Counted from the stretch's first letter, positions 17,497 to 27,676 are shown. The stretch: 64,000 nucleotides of DNA from Lentzea nigeriaca (GCF_016907955.1 NZ_JAFBCX010000004.1:620001-684000), one strand, 5' to 3'. Numbers and translations: made by a program. The notes: generated by a model from the letters alone, not told the origin.

Positions 17497-19110
17497 CTAC
17501 TTCTGGGTCTGCTGCGGATCCTTGATCGTGCCCTTCTGGGCCGGGGTGATCGCGTCGAAGCTGCGGTTGGCCTCGTTCTTGTTGAGCTGCGGTCCCATCG
17601 GCAACAGGCTCAGGATCTGGTTCGGTGCCGGCGGGAACGTGCCGTCCAGCCCCAGTGCCGCCGCGGTGCCTGCGTCCGGGATGCCGTAGCGGACACCGCG
17701 TCCCGTGACGATCTGCGCCGGGCCCGTGCCGTAGTCGCCGACGCTCTGACTCGCCCGCACGACCGCCTGCTTGCCGGGCAGCATCAGGAACTGGTCGACG
17801 ATCTCGCCGCCGGCGCCCGCCGCGTTCAGCTCGACCGGAGTCATCTCCTTCGGGCCGGGCAGCTTGGAGCCGATCGTCACCGACGTGTGCTCGGACGGGT
17901 TCTCCGCGCCGTAGTTCTCGGCCTTCCATCCGAGGCACACCACGGTGTTGTTGGCGTTCGCCTCGAGCGTGGTCGGGATCTTGGCCGGGTACGAGTCGAG
18001 CTTGAGCGGCTTCGCCGGGTCCTTGTGGTCCGCGATGGCGCTCGGCGAGAGCTTGATCGCCTGCTTGTTGTTCGAGTACGCCCAGCGCAGCAGGTCGGCG
18101 ACGGTCTCGTCGACGGTCTGGAAACCATCCTCCAGCGCCACCATGGACTCGGTTCCGGCGGCGCGCTCGACCTCGACGAGCTCACCGATGTTGACGTTCG
18201 CCTCGGTGACGTAGGTCGCCTTCTTGCCCTGGTTCGGGATGATCGGCGCGCTCAGCGGGGCGACCTCGGGGATCGCGTTCAGCAACGCCGTGCTGATCGC
18301 GCGCGGGGTCTTGCCCTTCAGGTTGAGGGCGTTGAGCGCCTTGTCGTTCTTCAGGTCCACCTCGGCGCGGACCGTCGAGGACGAGATGTCCTTCAGCTGC
18401 TGCGGCTTCTTGTAGATCAGGTACGCCTTCTTGGCGCCCGTGCGCTGCTGCACGAGCACGGCTTCGTCGCCCAGCTCCGGGTTGCCGCCGCTCACACCGG
18501 CGATCACGGAGGTCTTGATCTGGTTCTCCGCCGCCTGGTCCTCGCGGAACTTGTCCAGGGCGAGCGCGTCGCAGACCGACCACTGCGCATCGATGCGGAG
18601 TTCCTGCTTCGGCAACACGTCCGGCGCGTCCGGCAGACCGGTGAGGCGGCCGCGCGGCAGTCCGGCCAGTGTCGCCTCGCTCACGAGCTTCGGCTCGCCG
18701 CCCGCGACCTGGGGCTGCCCGCTGTTCGCGACGCCGCCGGGCGCGTCGCCGCCACCGGCCTGCTGGTCGGGGTTGTTGCGCGAGTACCAGAGCAGCCGAG
18801 CCGAAGCCAGGTTCGTCATCGGGATCAGGCGCTTCGGCGAAGCGTCAACGACGTAGACCTGCCCGGTCTCCTTGCTGATGGCGATCTGCGTCTGGTCGTC
18901 CAGTCGTGGCGCAGGGCTGAAAAGCCCGTACACCAGGAAGCCGAGCAGACCGACAACGCCCAGGACCACACCGACCGCTGTCGCACGCGAGTGGCTGCGC
19001 ATGGGGTCATGCAGCATCACCGCGTCTCTGCGGACCAGTGCGGACTGCATCCGCCGCAGGACGAATTGGTAGGCCTCGACGTGTGACTTGGTGGTGGGTG
19101 TTGATGCCAT
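17497..19110 (-). CDS. eccB: Type VII secretion protein EccB
   Basis: 537 residues from ATG 19110 (MASTPTTKSHVEAYQFVLRR, the canonical EccB opening). The short cytoplasmic segment is followed by one membrane helix at about 43-64 and a large periplasmic region with the repeated hydrophobic pattern of the family. The reading frame runs on upstream but with no homology. EccB is a core component of the ESX membrane complex. It is divergent from eccE, with about 115 bp between starts. Confidence 0.93.
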   Translation of the reverse strand: MASTPTTKSHVEAYQFVLRRMQSALVRRDAVMLHDPMRSHSRATAVGVVLGVVGLLGFLVYGLFSPAPRLDDQTQIAISKETGQVYVVDASPKRLIPMTNLASARLLWYSRNNPDQQAGGGDAPGGVANSGQPQVAGGEPKLVSEATLAGLPRGRLTGLPDAPDVLPKQELRIDAQWSVCDALALDKFREDQAAENQIKTSVIAGVSGGNPELGDEAVLVQQRTGAKKAYLIYKKPQQLKDISSSTVRAEVDLKNDKALNALNLKGKTPRAISTALLNAIPEVAPLSAPIIPNQGKKATYVTEANVNIGELVEVERAAGTESMVALEDGFQTVDETVADLLRWAYSNNKQAIKLSPSAIADHKDPAKPLKLDSYPAKIPTTLEANANNTVVCLGWKAENYGAENPSEHTSVTIGSKLPGPKEMTPVELNAAGAGGEIVDQFLMLPGKQAVVRASQSVGDYGTGPAQIVTGRGVRYGIPDAGTAAALGLDGTFPPAPNQILSLLPMGPQLNKNEANRSFDAITPAQKGTIKDPQQTQK

Positions 19111-19227
19111 TCTCGGCTCGCTGCTCTCCCAGTCGCGGTACGGTTCGGCAGGATAGCCGGACGCAGGTTGCTCCGTGGGCCGGTTCGCCAAGCCCACCGA
19201 CCATCGAGGGGAAAGAGACCACAACGG

Positions 19228-20589
19228 ATGTCCGTGACCACTCCACATCCGCCCCGGCCGAACCCAGGGATGGCGCGGCCGCAGGGACCTGGGGGTCCTG
19301 GCCCGCAGGCACCTGTGCCCCCACGTCCTGTCGGGCGTGTCCGGCGCAGAGCTGCCGGAGTCAGCCTCGGCTCTTTGCCCGTCTCGAACGTAGTCACGAT
19401 CGAGATCGGTCTCGCCATCGCTCTCCTCGTTCTCACCCTCATGGGCGTGAAGAACTCGGCCGGCGCGCTCAACGTCGTGTCGGTGTCGATCGCCGGCGGT
19501 GTGCTGTTGATCGCACTGATCCTGGCGTTCACCCGATCGCGGGGTCGTTGGCTCACCCAGTGGATCGGTGTCCGGCTGCGCTACGCCTTCCGGTCGCACA
19601 GCCGGACCGCGAAGCGCGTCGCGCCCCAGGAGTCCAAGCCCGGTGACGACGAGATGCAGGTGCTCGGCCCGGAGGACCCGCGCGTCGCGTTGCTGCGCCT
19701 CGCGATCCCGGACCTGGTGATCGCGAAGGGCGTGGACCACGAACGCCGCCCGCTCGCGCTGTCGTGGCACGACGGCGTGTGGACGGCGGTGCTGCTGGTC
19801 GACCCGACCCCGCCGCTGATCTCCGCGGTCGGCTCGGCCCCGTCGCTCCCGCTCGGCGCGCTGGCGCCGTGCCTGGAGGACCGCGGTGTCGTCCTGGACG
19901 CGATCACCGTCATCTGGCACTGCTACCCCGGCAGCGCGGCGCTTCCGCCGAACTCGCCGGCGATCAGCTCGTACATGGAAGTGCTCGGCTCGATGCCCGC
20001 GGCTGCCCGGCGCACCACGTGGATCACGGTGCGGCTCGACCCGCGCCGCTGCGGTGAGGCGATCAGGGAGCGTGGCGGCGGCGTCGTCGGCGCCCACCGC
20101 GCGTTGATCGGCGCGTTGTCCCGCGTCCGCAACGCGTTGGAGTCCGCGGGCGTGGCGATCCGCCCGCTCGACTCGGACGAGCTGCTGCGCGCGGCGATCT
20201 CGTCGGCCGAGCTGACCGCGGCCGTCGGCAACACGAACCCCGTGTCGCTGCGGGAGAAGTGGTCGGGCGTCACCGCGGGTGGCGTCGGTCACGCGAGCTA
20301 CGCGATCACCGGCTGGCCGTCGAAGGGCTTGCGGGGCAGCCTGAACTCGCTCACGGGCGTGCGCGCGCTGTCCTCCACGCTGGCGATGTCGATCTCACCG
20401 TCCCGTGAGGACGGTCAGGTCTCGCTGCGCGGCCTGGTGCGGGTGAGCGCCCGCACGCCGAGCGAGCTCGACCGCGCCGAGAACCAGCTGGAGAAGCTGA
20501 GCGACAACCTCGACATCACGCTGACCCCGTTGCGGGGCATGCAGCTCGCCGGCCTCGCCGCGACGCTGCCGCTGGGAGGTGTGGCATGA
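19228..20589 (+). CDS. eccE: Type VII secretion protein EccE
   Basis: 453 residues. A proline-rich cytoplasmic N-terminus is followed by two transmembrane helices (IEIGLAIALLVLTLMGV and VVSVSIAGGVLLIALILAF) and a soluble domain, matching EccE. ATG 19228 is chosen over an upstream TTG (19168) because MSVTTPHPP gives a normal start; the Shine-Dalgarno match is weak. Presence of eccE is notable because the Mycobacterium tuberculosis ESX-4 locus lacks it. The stop overlaps the next start as ATGA. Confidence 0.85.
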   Translation: MSVTTPHPPRPNPGMARPQGPGGPGPQAPVPPRPVGRVRRRAAGVSLGSLPVSNVVTIEIGLAIALLVLTLMGVKNSAGALNVVSVSIAGGVLLIALILAFTRSRGRWLTQWIGVRLRYAFRSHSRTAKRVAPQESKPGDDEMQVLGPEDPRVALLRLAIPDLVIAKGVDHERRPLALSWHDGVWTAVLLVDPTPPLISAVGSAPSLPLGALAPCLEDRGVVLDAITVIWHCYPGSAALPPNSPAISSYMEVLGSMPAAARRTTWITVRLDPRRCGEAIRERGGGVVGAHRALIGALSRVRNALESAGVAIRPLDSDELLRAAISSAELTAAVGNTNPVSLREKWSGVTAGGVGHASYAITGWPSKGLRGSLNSLTGVRALSSTLAMSISPSREDGQVSLRGLVRVSARTPSELDRAENQLEKLSDNLDITLTPLRGMQLAGLAATLPLGGVA

Positions 20590-21311
20590 GCTCGTCCCGT
20601 CTGCTCGACGCGCGCGGCCGCGACGGGGTGGCACCGGAGTTCCTGGTGTCGCCGACCATGCTCGACGTGGTCAGCCCGAGCGGCGACCGCGGCGGCATGA
20701 TGCTCGGCCAGGGCGTCAAGGGCGAACCGCTCACGGTGTCCGTGCTGCGCCCCACGCCGACCCGCATGGTGGTCGTCGGCGGCCTGTACCTGGCTCGCCA
20801 GATCGCGTTGCGGGCCATGGCGACCGGCGCGTTCATCATCATCGCGACGGGCCGCCCCCAGGCCTGGCAGCCGGTCGTGCGCGCGGCGGGCCAGGGCCCG
20901 GACGGCCGTCCGTCCCAACTGGTGCAGCTGCGCCGCCTCTCACCGGCCGACCTGCCGCGCCCGACCGAGGACATGCCGCTGCTCGTGATCCACGACGGCG
21001 GCCACGTCCCGCAGGAGCTGTTCCCGCCACGCGCCCCGTGGCAGACCACGATGTACGTCCTGCCGTACCTGCACCCGCAGGCCACGTCGACGGCGAACAA
21101 CGCGGACCTCGTGCTTCTGCAGCGCCTTCCGATGGGCCAGGCGCAACTCGCCGGTCAGATGTGGCGCCTGCGGCCGCAGATGTTCCAGCAGCTGACGCAG
21201 CTGAAGGACGACCAGGTGATCGCCATGGGCCAGGACATGTGGGCACACCTGCGCCTGTACACGACCCCGGCCGAGCAGCAGATCCTCGGAGCGGTGCGCC
21301 GAGGCGATTGA
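20586..21311 (+). CDS. Protein of unknown function translationally coupled to EccE
   Basis: 241 residues, no transmembrane segment and no signal peptide. The middle part alternates beta-strand-like hydrophobic runs (TRMVVVGGLYLARQIALRAMATGAFIIIATG; MPLLVIHDGG) reminiscent of an alpha/beta nucleotide-binding fold, but no P-loop is visible. It overlaps eccE by ATGA and is followed by a terminator, so it belongs to the secretion operon and is likely a cytoplasmic accessory. I do not recognise the family. Confidence 0.8.
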   Translation: MSSSRLLDARGRDGVAPEFLVSPTMLDVVSPSGDRGGMMLGQGVKGEPLTVSVLRPTPTRMVVVGGLYLARQIALRAMATGAFIIIATGRPQAWQPVVRAAGQGPDGRPSQLVQLRRLSPADLPRPTEDMPLLVIHDGGHVPQELFPPRAPWQTTMYVLPYLHPQATSTANNADLVLLQRLPMGQAQLAGQMWRLRPQMFQQLTQLKDDQVIAMGQDMWAHLRLYTTPAEQQILGAVRRGD

Positions 21312-21336
21312 GACGCTCGACAAAATAGGCGAAACC

Positions 21337-21379
21337 TGCGCCCCGGACGGTTGAACCGTTCGGGGCGCAATTGTTTTGT
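21337..21379 (+). terminator. Rho-independent terminator after the eccE operon
   Basis: A 15-bp stem (21337-21351 with 21355-21369, one G-T pair), loop TGA, followed by ATTGTTTTGT. Confidence 0.88.
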
Positions 21380-21531
21380 CCATAGCTCAGCGGCACCAAC
21401 TAATTCACAGGGCCCGCAAATCTGTGGATTCGCCATTCGATGGCAGTTTCGTGGACCTTCTTGTGCGAAATCCGTCTGCGCCACTAAGAAAACTCTCACT
21501 GCACCACCCTGCGACGAGGGAGCACGCTGCT

Positions 21532-23094
21532 ATGGGTGAATCGTGGCTCAGACGAGCGGCTGGAATCGGACTGGTGGCGGGCACCGCGCTCGCGTTGACG
21601 TCCGTCTCCGCCACCGCTGCGCCCGAGGGGGAGATTCGGAACCTCGGTGCGTCCAACGCGGTCAAGGACAACTACATCGTCGTGCTGAAGGACATCAGCA
21701 CCGCGAGCGTCGAGAACATCAGCGCCAAGTACAGCGCACAGGTGAAGCACTCCTACAGGTCCGCTCTGCGCGGTTTCTCCGCCCAGATGTCCGAGGCCCA
21801 GGCCAAGCGCCTGGCCGCCGACCCGGCCGTCGCCTACGTCGAGCAGGACGCCGAGGTCCACCTGACGGACACGCAGACCCCGACCCCGTCCTGGGGCCTC
21901 GACCGCATCGACCAGCAAGCCCTCCCGCTGGACAACAGCTACACCTACCCGAACCGCGGCGCGGGCGTCACCGCCTACATCATCGACACGGGCATCCGCT
22001 TCAGCCACAGCGACTTCGGCGGCCGCGCCGTCTCCGGCCGCGACACGGTCGACAACGACAACGATGCCACCGACTGCCACGGCCACGGTACCCACGTCTC
22101 CGGCACCGTCGGCGGCACGAAGTACGGCGTCGCCAAGGACGTGAAGCTGGTAGGCGTCCGAGTCCTGAACTGCAGCGGCTCCGGCACCTTCGCAGGCGTC
22201 ATCGCCGGCATCGACTGGGTGACCGAACAGGTCACCAACAACCCGGCCAACAAGCCCGCCGTGGCCAACATGTCCCTCGGCGGCGGCGCCAACGACACCG
22301 TCGACGCGGCCGTAAAGCGCTCCATCGCAGCAGGCGTCACCTACGGCCTGGCCGCAGGCAACGACAGCGGCGCCAACGCCTGCAACACCTCGCCGGCCCG
22401 CACCCCGGAAGCCATCACGGTCGGCTCCACCGACCGCACCGACGCCCGCTCGTCGTACTCCAACATCGGCACTTGCCTGGACATCTTCGCCCCAGGCCGC
22501 GACATCACGAGCGCCTGGCTGACCGACGACAACGCCACCAACACCATCAGCGGCACCTCGATGGCCACCCCGCACGTGGTGGGCGCGGCAGCGGTGTACC
22601 TGGGCTCGTCCCCCACGGCCACACCGCAGCAGGTCCGCGACGCCCTGGTGGACAACGCCACCTCCGACGTGGTCACCAGCCCAGGCACCGGCTCCCCGAA
22701 CAAGCTCCTGCACATCACCGGCACGGCCCCCGGCAACCCGCCGGGCCAGTGCCCGGCCGTCACCAACGACACCGACATGGCCATCCCGGACGCCTCGTCC
22801 GTGACCTCGTCCATCACCATCGCCGACTGCAACGGCAAGGCCAGCGCCACCGGCACCGTGAAGGTGGCCATCAAGCACACCTACCGAGGCGACCTGGAAC
22901 TGGCCCTGATCACCCCGTCCGGCGCGGTGAAGACCCTGAAGGTCTCGAACGGCAGCGACAGCGCCGACGACATCAACGCCACCTACAACGTCAATGTGTC
23001 CACTGAGGACGCCAACGGCACCTGGCAACTACGAGTCCGCGACCTCTACCGCCAGGACACGGGCACGATCGACTCCTGGACCCTCGACATCTGA
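21532..23094 (+). CDS. Secreted subtilisin-like serine protease with I9 propeptide and P-domain
   Basis: 520 residues. ATG 21532 is preceded by GAGGGAG and starts a clear signal peptide (GLVAGTALALTSVSATAA). An inhibitor-I9 propeptide (NYIVVLKD...VAYVEQDAEV) runs to about residue 115. The proteinase K-like S8 domain has Asp in YIIDTGI, His in HGHGTHVSG and Ser in SGTSMATPHV. A C-terminal proprotein-convertase P-domain (AIPDASSVTSSITI...TGTIDSWTL) follows. The enzyme is expected to be exported, auto-cleaved and active outside the cell. It has its own terminator. Placement beside the ESX locus does not imply secretion by it, since it carries a Sec-type signal. Confidence 0.93.
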   Translation: MGESWLRRAAGIGLVAGTALALTSVSATAAPEGEIRNLGASNAVKDNYIVVLKDISTASVENISAKYSAQVKHSYRSALRGFSAQMSEAQAKRLAADPAVAYVEQDAEVHLTDTQTPTPSWGLDRIDQQALPLDNSYTYPNRGAGVTAYIIDTGIRFSHSDFGGRAVSGRDTVDNDNDATDCHGHGTHVSGTVGGTKYGVAKDVKLVGVRVLNCSGSGTFAGVIAGIDWVTEQVTNNPANKPAVANMSLGGGANDTVDAAVKRSIAAGVTYGLAAGNDSGANACNTSPARTPEAITVGSTDRTDARSSYSNIGTCLDIFAPGRDITSAWLTDDNATNTISGTSMATPHVVGAAAVYLGSSPTATPQQVRDALVDNATSDVVTSPGTGSPNKLLHITGTAPGNPPGQCPAVTNDTDMAIPDASSVTSSITIADCNGKASATGTVKVAIKHTYRGDLELALITPSGAVKTLKVSNGSDSADDINATYNVNVSTEDANGTWQLRVRDLYRQDTGTIDSWTLDI

Positions 23095-23111
23095 TCCACC
23101 ACTCCACCCCC

Positions 23112-23150
23112 GGAGCCCCCGGTCCCCCCGCCGGGGGCTCCTCCCTTTCC
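23112..23150 (+). terminator. Terminator of the subtilase gene
   Basis: Perfect 11-bp stem GGAGCCCCCGG / CCGGGGGCTCC (23112-23122 with 23131-23141), loop TCCCCCCG, followed by TCCCTTTCC. Confidence 0.8.
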
Positions 23151-23542
23151 ACGCCAAGCCGCAGCGCAGGCTCACGCAGGCGTCCCCTTGGATTCAGGCT
23201 CCCCCGCGACCCAACGTACCCGGCAGGTCTGACACTCCTGAGGCAATGACCAAGCCGAGGCACGTCCCGAAACCGCGATGCGAAGCGAGCCGGAAAGACC
23301 TGTACCCCACCGGCTAGCGGTAATTTCGCGGAACGCGGCCGCACAAACGCAGCCACGTACGCAGGCGATTGGGGCTTGACTTGAGTGCGAGGTAGTACCG
23401 CGTTCTGATCGGCCGGGCTCTTCATTCCCGGCTTTCATAGGCCGATACGCGCCTCGCAAGGGCCCTCGCGAAGCGGCGATGAAATGACCCGACTCATCAA
23501 GACCCACGCAACCACGCTGGAACCGGCCCCCAACAGCCCAGG
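23151..23542. other. Intergenic region with repeat and hairpin, no gene
   Basis: No supported coding frame. It holds a ~65-nt stretch (23173-23237) that matches 51313-51381, including the PafBC-like motif at 23213-23235. It also holds a nested inverted repeat: ATCGGCC (23408-23414) with GGCCGAT (23440-23446), inner CCGGG/CCCGG. That hairpin may lie at the 3' end of the truA transcript. Confidence 0.6.
23213..23235 (-). promoter_or_regulatory. PafBC/RecA-NDp-like promoter motif, copy A
   Basis: On the minus strand GTGTCAGAC, eight bases, then TACGTT. This fits the mycobacterial DNA-damage promoter consensus tTGTCRgtg-N8-TAnnnT. It points toward the 3' end of the subtilase gene; no open frame follows. 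Identical architecture occurs at 33082-33104 and 51359-51381. Confidence 0.5.
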
Positions 23543-24334
23543 TCAGCTGGACAGCGTCCGAACCCTCCGAGTCGCCTCAGCCCGAGCGGCCAGCTCCGAA
23601 TCAGCCGGAAAATCAACCCGCACCAGGCTCAACCCGTGCGCAGGAGCCACGGTCACGCCGCTGGATCGAGCGTGGAGCGACAAGAGCGACCCCGGCCACT
23701 CGACCGCCTTCCGCCCCTCCCCGACAGCCAGCAACGCCCCGATGAGCGACCGAACCATCGAGTGGCAAAAAGCATCAGCGGAAACAAACGCGGTGATCAC
23801 ACCGTCCGAAGCACGCACCAGCTCGAGCCGCTGCAGCTCCCGGATCGTGGTAGCTCCTTCACGCCGCTTGCAGAACGCGCAAAAGTCGTGCTCCCCCAGC
23901 AACAACTCGGCCGCAGCGTTCATAGCGGAGACATCGAGCGGCCGCGGCCAGGCCAACGTGTCCAGCCGCCGCATCGGATGCGCCCCGAAAGCAGCATCCG
24001 TAACCCGGTACTCGTAGTGCCGCCGCAGGGCGGAGAACCGCGCATCAAACGCAGCCGGCACCACCCGAGCGGCAAACACCCGCACGTCGGAAGGCAGCAC
24101 CCGAGCCAGCCGACGAGGCAGCCCATCCACGTCCACAGTGGACGGCAAGTCCACGTGGGCGACCTGCCCCGAGGCGTGCACCCCGGCATCGGTCCGCCCG
24201 GCCACGGTCAGGACGACGTCCTCGCGCAGCACCATCGACATGGTGTCCTCCAGGACGCCGCACACGGTCCGGCGCGACGGCTGGCGGGCCCAGCCCGAGA
24301 ACTCCGTGCCGTCGTAGGCCAGGTCCAGGCGCAC
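23543..24334 (-). CDS. truA: tRNA pseudouridine(38-40) synthase
   Basis: 263 residues, [24 protein letters not shown] start, catalytic aspartate in the motif [13 protein letters not shown], and [18 protein letters not shown] near residue 210. It isomerises uridines 38-40 in tRNA anticodon arms. GTG 24334 has no good Shine-Dalgarno and lies just after a hairpin, consistent with coupling to rplQ. The rplQ-truA order and the neighbouring ESX locus are as in mycobacteria. Confidence 0.95.
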   Translation of the reverse strand: MRLDLAYDGTEFSGWARQPSRRTVCGVLEDTMSMVLREDVVLTVAGRTDAGVHASGQVAHVDLPSTVDVDGLPRRLARVLPSDVRVFAARVVPAAFDARFSALRRHYEYRVTDAAFGAHPMRRLDTLAWPRPLDVSAMNAAAELLLGEHDFCAFCKRREGATTIRELQRLELVRASDGVITAFVSADAFCHSMVRSLIGALLAVGEGRKAVEWPGSLLSLHARSSGVTVAPAHGLSLVRVDFPADSELAARAEATRRVRTLSS

Positions 24335-24339
24335 ACGAA

Positions 24340-24377
24340 CGAGCCCGCCGTCCCCGGAAGCGGGAACGACGGGCTCG
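24340..24377. repeat. Inverted repeat in the rplQ-truA spacer
   Basis: CGAGCCCG-CCGTCCCC pairs with the complementary run at 24362-24377 over 16 positions with two non-Watson-Crick sites. No T-run follows on the minus strand, so it is more likely a processing or attenuation hairpin than a terminator. Confidence 0.5.
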
Positions 24378-24393
24378 TCAGCAGACGTACTGC

Positions 24394-24951
24394 TCAGGAC
24401 TCGTCCTTCTTGGACTCGGCCTTCTCGTCAGCAGCCTCTTCGGCCTCGACGGCCTCAGCGGTCGGCTCGCCGTCAACCTCGACGGCGGCGTCCTCTGCGG
24501 CAGTCTCGTCGGCCTCGACGACAGCGGCCTCAGCCGGCTTCTCGTCCTTGGCGAACTTGGTCTTGCGCGCAGCCTCGGCCTCGGTGGAGACGAGCTTCTG
24601 CTGCACCAGCTCGATGATGGCCATGGGGGCGTTGTCGCCCTTGCGCGCCAGCGTCTTGGTGATGCGGGTGTAGCCGCCGGAACGGTCGCTGAAGAACGGA
24701 CCGATCTCCGCGATCAGCTTGTGCACGACGTCCTTGTCGCGGATCACCTTCATGATCTCGCGACGGTTGTGCAGGTCGCCGACCTTGGCCTTGCTGATCA
24801 GCTTCTCGGCGTACGGACGCAGCCGCTTCGCCTTCGCCTCAGTGGTCTTGATCCGGCCGTGCTGGAACAGCGCCGTCGCCAGGTTGGCGAGCAGCAGCCG
24901 CTCGTGCGCCGGAGACCCACCGAGCCGGGGGCCCTTGGTAGGGGTGGGCAT
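24394..24951 (-). CDS. rplQ: Large ribosomal subunit protein bL17
   Basis: 185 residues, [29 protein letters not shown] start, the normal bL17 core through about residue 120. The rest is an acidic alanine/glutamate-rich tail ([17 protein letters not shown]...) longer than in most bacteria and typical of actinomycetes. AGGAG lies seven bases before the ATG. Follows rpoA. Confidence 0.97.
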   Translation of the reverse strand: MPTPTKGPRLGGSPAHERLLLANLATALFQHGRIKTTEAKAKRLRPYAEKLISKAKVGDLHNRREIMKVIRDKDVVHKLIAEIGPFFSDRSGGYTRITKTLARKGDNAPMAIIELVQQKLVSTEAEAARKTKFAKDEKPAEAAVVEADETAAEDAAVEVDGEPTAEAVEAEEAADEKAESKKDES

Positions 24952-24999
24952 CGCTTACTCCTGTAACTGAAAGAGATCCTCTAGCTCTGATTCAGAGCG

Positions 25000-26058
25000 T
25001 CAGAGCTGCTCGGTCTCCGCGTAGTCCTGACCGTCGTCGTGGGGGTCCAGACCGGCACCGGCACCCCAGCCGCCATCGGCGGGGTGGTAGTCCGACGCGG
25101 CGGCGGACGGGTCGAACCCAGGAGGCGAGTCCTTCAGCGCGAGGCCGAGGCCGACGAGCTTCATCTTGACCTCGTCGATCGACTTCGCACCGAAGTTGCG
25201 GATGTCCAGCAGGTCCGCCTCGCTGCGCGACACGAGCTCACCGACGGTGTGGATGCCTTCCCGCTTCAAGCAGTTGTAGGAACGGACCGTGAGGTCCAGA
25301 TCCTCGATAGGCATCGCGAACGCCGCGATGGTGTCGGCCTCGGCCGGCGACGGGCCGATCTCGATGCCCTCGGCGTCGATGTTCAGCTCGCGAGCGAGGC
25401 CGAACAGCTCAACCAGGGTCTTACCCGCGGAGGCAACCGCGTCCCTCGGAGTGATCGAGGGCTTGGTCTCCACGTCGAGGATCAGCTTGTCGAAGTCCGT
25501 GCGCTGCTCGACACGAGTCGCCTCGACCTTGTACGTCACCTTGAGAACCGGCGAGTAGATCGAGTCGACGGGGATGCGGCCGATCTCGGCGCCCGCCTGC
25601 TTGTTCTGCACGGCCGGGACGTAGCCGCGACCGCGCTCGACCACGAGCTCGATCTCCAGCTTGCCCTTGCCGTTCAGGGTCGCGATGTGCAGGTCGGGGT
25701 TGTGCACGGTGACACCGGCCGGAGGCACGATGTCGCCCGCGGTCACCACACCGGGGCCCTGCTTGCGCAGGTACATGGTCACCGGCTCGTCCTCCTCGGA
25801 CGAGACGACGAGCTCCTTCAGGTTCAGGATGACGTCGGTGACGTCCTCCTTCACCCCGGGAACCGTGGTGAACTCGTGCAGCACGCCGTCGATGCGGATG
25901 CTCGTGACAGCAGCACCGGGGATCGACGACAGCAGCGTGCGGCGGATCGAGTTGCCGAGCGTGTAACCGAAGCCCGGCTCCAACGGCTCGATGACGAACC
26001 GGGAACGGGTCTCGGAGACCGCTTCCTCGCCGAGCGAGGGGCGCTGGGAAATCAGCAC
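25000..26058 (-). CDS. rpoA: RNA polymerase alpha subunit
   Basis: 352 residues. The N-terminal assembly domain (residues ~1-235: [20 protein letters not shown]) is followed by a flexible linker and the C-terminal DNA/activator-binding domain ([43 protein letters not shown]). The acidic C-terminal extension ends YAETEQL. GTG 26058 is preceded by GGAAGGAAG. Sits between rpsD and rplQ as in other actinobacteria. Confidence 0.97.
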   Translation of the reverse strand: MLISQRPSLGEEAVSETRSRFVIEPLEPGFGYTLGNSIRRTLLSSIPGAAVTSIRIDGVLHEFTTVPGVKEDVTDVILNLKELVVSSEEDEPVTMYLRKQGPGVVTAGDIVPPAGVTVHNPDLHIATLNGKGKLEIELVVERGRGYVPAVQNKQAGAEIGRIPVDSIYSPVLKVTYKVEATRVEQRTDFDKLILDVETKPSITPRDAVASAGKTLVELFGLARELNIDAEGIEIGPSPAEADTIAAFAMPIEDLDLTVRSYNCLKREGIHTVGELVSRSEADLLDIRNFGAKSIDEVKMKLVGLGLALKDSPPGFDPSAAASDYHPADGGWGAGAGLDPHDDGQDYAETEQL

Positions 26059-26221
26059 TGGGTTCTTCCTTCCTACGACGACGACCGCTATTTGACGCCG
26101 TCAAGACGCCGGTGCGGAGACCGGCAAACGCACTCGGCGCACCCTTCGCGCCGAAGCGGGACCCGACCCGAGCCACTGTCCGCAGTGTTTGATCACTTTG
26201 GAGACAGTGGCTCGGAGAGGA

Positions 26222-26827
26222 TCACTTCGAGTAGAGCTCGACGATGAGCTGCTCGGTGACAGGCGTGTCGATCTGCGCGCGCTCGGGCAGCTGGTGCACG
26301 AGGATGCGCAGGGTCGACGGGACGACCTGCAGCCAAGCCGGGATCGGACGGTCACCGAAGGAAGCGCGAGCGGCCTCGAAGGGCAGCGTCGGCTGGGACT
26401 TCGGCTTCACGTCGATGATGTCGAACTTCGACACCTGGTAGCTCGGGATGTTCACCTTCTGGCCGTTGACCAGGAAGTGCCCGTGGCTGACCAGCTGGCG
26501 AGCCTGGCGACGCGTGCGGGCGAGGCCCGCGCGGTACACCACGTTGTCGAGGCGGGCCTCGAGGATCTGGAGCAGGTTCTCACCGGTCTTGCCCGGACGA
26601 CGAACCGCTTCCTTGTAGTAGCGGACGAACTGCTTCTCGAGGACGCCGTAGGTGTAGCGAGCCTTCTGCTTCTCCTGGAGCTGCAGCAGGTACTCGGACT
26701 CCTTGACCCGGCCACGGCCGTGCTGGCCGGGCGGGTACGGACGGCGCTCGAACGCCTGGTCCCCACCAACGAGGTCGACCTTCAGGCGGCGCGAGATACG
26801 CGTCGCAGGTCCCGTGTAACGAGCCAT
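26222..26827 (-). CDS. rpsD: Small ribosomal subunit protein uS4
   Basis: 201 residues, [22 protein letters not shown] start. The S4 RNA-binding motif ([34 protein letters not shown]) lies at about 90-125. No N-terminal zinc cysteines are present, i.e. the C-minus form. GGAGGAG precedes the ATG. Primary binder of the 16S 5' domain; in other bacteria it autoregulates the alpha operon. Confidence 0.97.
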   Translation of the reverse strand: MARYTGPATRISRRLKVDLVGGDQAFERRPYPPGQHGRGRVKESEYLLQLQEKQKARYTYGVLEKQFVRYYKEAVRRPGKTGENLLQILEARLDNVVYRAGLARTRRQARQLVSHGHFLVNGQKVNIPSYQVSKFDIIDVKPKSQPTLPFEAARASFGDRPIPAWLQVVPSTLRILVHQLPERAQIDTPVTEQLIVELYSK

Positions 26828-26850
26828 TAGTTCTTACTCCTCCCCGTGCC

Positions 26851-27258
26851 TCAGACCCGGCGCCGCTTGGGCGGGCGGCAGCCGTTGTGGGGCTGCGGGG
26901 TCACGTCCTGGATGGTGCCGACCTCGAGACCGGCTGCCTGCAGCGAACGGATCGCGGTCTCACGGCCGGAGCCGGGACCCTTCACGAACACGTCCACCTT
27001 GCGCATGCCGTGCTCGGCGGCCTTGCGGGCGGCGTTCTCGGCAGCCATCTGCGCCGCGAACGGCGTGGACTTGCGCGAGCCCTTGAAACCCACGTGGCCG
27101 GCGGACGCCCAGCTGATCACGTTGCCCATCGGGTCCGTGATAGACACGATGGTGTTGTTGAACGTGCTCTTGATGTGCGCCTGGCCGTGCGAGACGTTCT
27201 TCTTTTCCTTGCGCCGGATCTTCTTGACCCCGGCGCCCTGGCGGGACTTCGGTGGCAA
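26851..27258 (-). CDS. rpsK: Small ribosomal subunit protein uS11
   Basis: 135 residues from a TTG start at 27258 ([20 protein letters not shown]), with AGGAG seven bases upstream. The core [16 protein letters not shown] segment here reads [18 protein letters not shown], and the C-terminus ends PPKRRRV. Forms the platform of the 30S subunit. Confidence 0.97.
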   Translation of the reverse strand: MPPKSRQGAGVKKIRRKEKKNVSHGQAHIKSTFNNTIVSITDPMGNVISWASAGHVGFKGSRKSTPFAAQMAAENAARKAAEHGMRKVDVFVKGPGSGRETAIRSLQAAGLEVGTIQDVTPQPHNGCRPPKRRRV

Positions 27259-27295
27259 AACGAGCTCCTAAGTTGAGGGCAGTAGACGCGAGGTC

Positions 27296-27676
27296 TTACT
27301 TCTTGCCGGCCTTCTTCTTGCCGGCCACGGTCTTCTTCGGACCCTTGCGGGTACGGGCGTTCGTCTTCGTGCGCTGACCGCGAACGGGCAGGCCGCGACG
27401 GTGCCGAAGACCCTCGTAGCAACCGATCTCCATCTTGCGACGGATGTCGGCCGCGACCTCACGGCGAAGGTCACCCTCGACCTTGTAGTTCGTCTCGATG
27501 TAGTCCCGCAGCTTGGCGAGGTCGTCGTCGTTCAGATCCTTGACCCGGAGGTCAGGGGAGATCTGGGTGGCGGCGAGCAGCTCCTTGGAGCGCGTACGAC
27601 CGATGCCGAAGATGTAGGTGAGCGCGATCTCCATCCGCTTCTCGCGGGGGAGGTCGACGCCAGCGAGTCGTGCCAT
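27296..27676 (-). CDS. rpsM: Small ribosomal subunit protein uS13
   Basis: 126 residues, [26 protein letters not shown] start, helix-two-turn-helix region, and the conserved [24 protein letters not shown] near the C-terminus, followed by a lysine-rich tail. Contacts the P-site tRNA and bridge B1. About 220 bp separate it from rpmJ; nothing else is seen in that gap. Confidence 0.97.
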   Translation of the reverse strand: MARLAGVDLPREKRMEIALTYIFGIGRTRSKELLAATQISPDLRVKDLNDDDLAKLRDYIETNYKVEGDLRREVAADIRRKMEIGCYEGLRHRRGLPVRGQRTKTNARTRKGPKKTVAGKKKAGKK

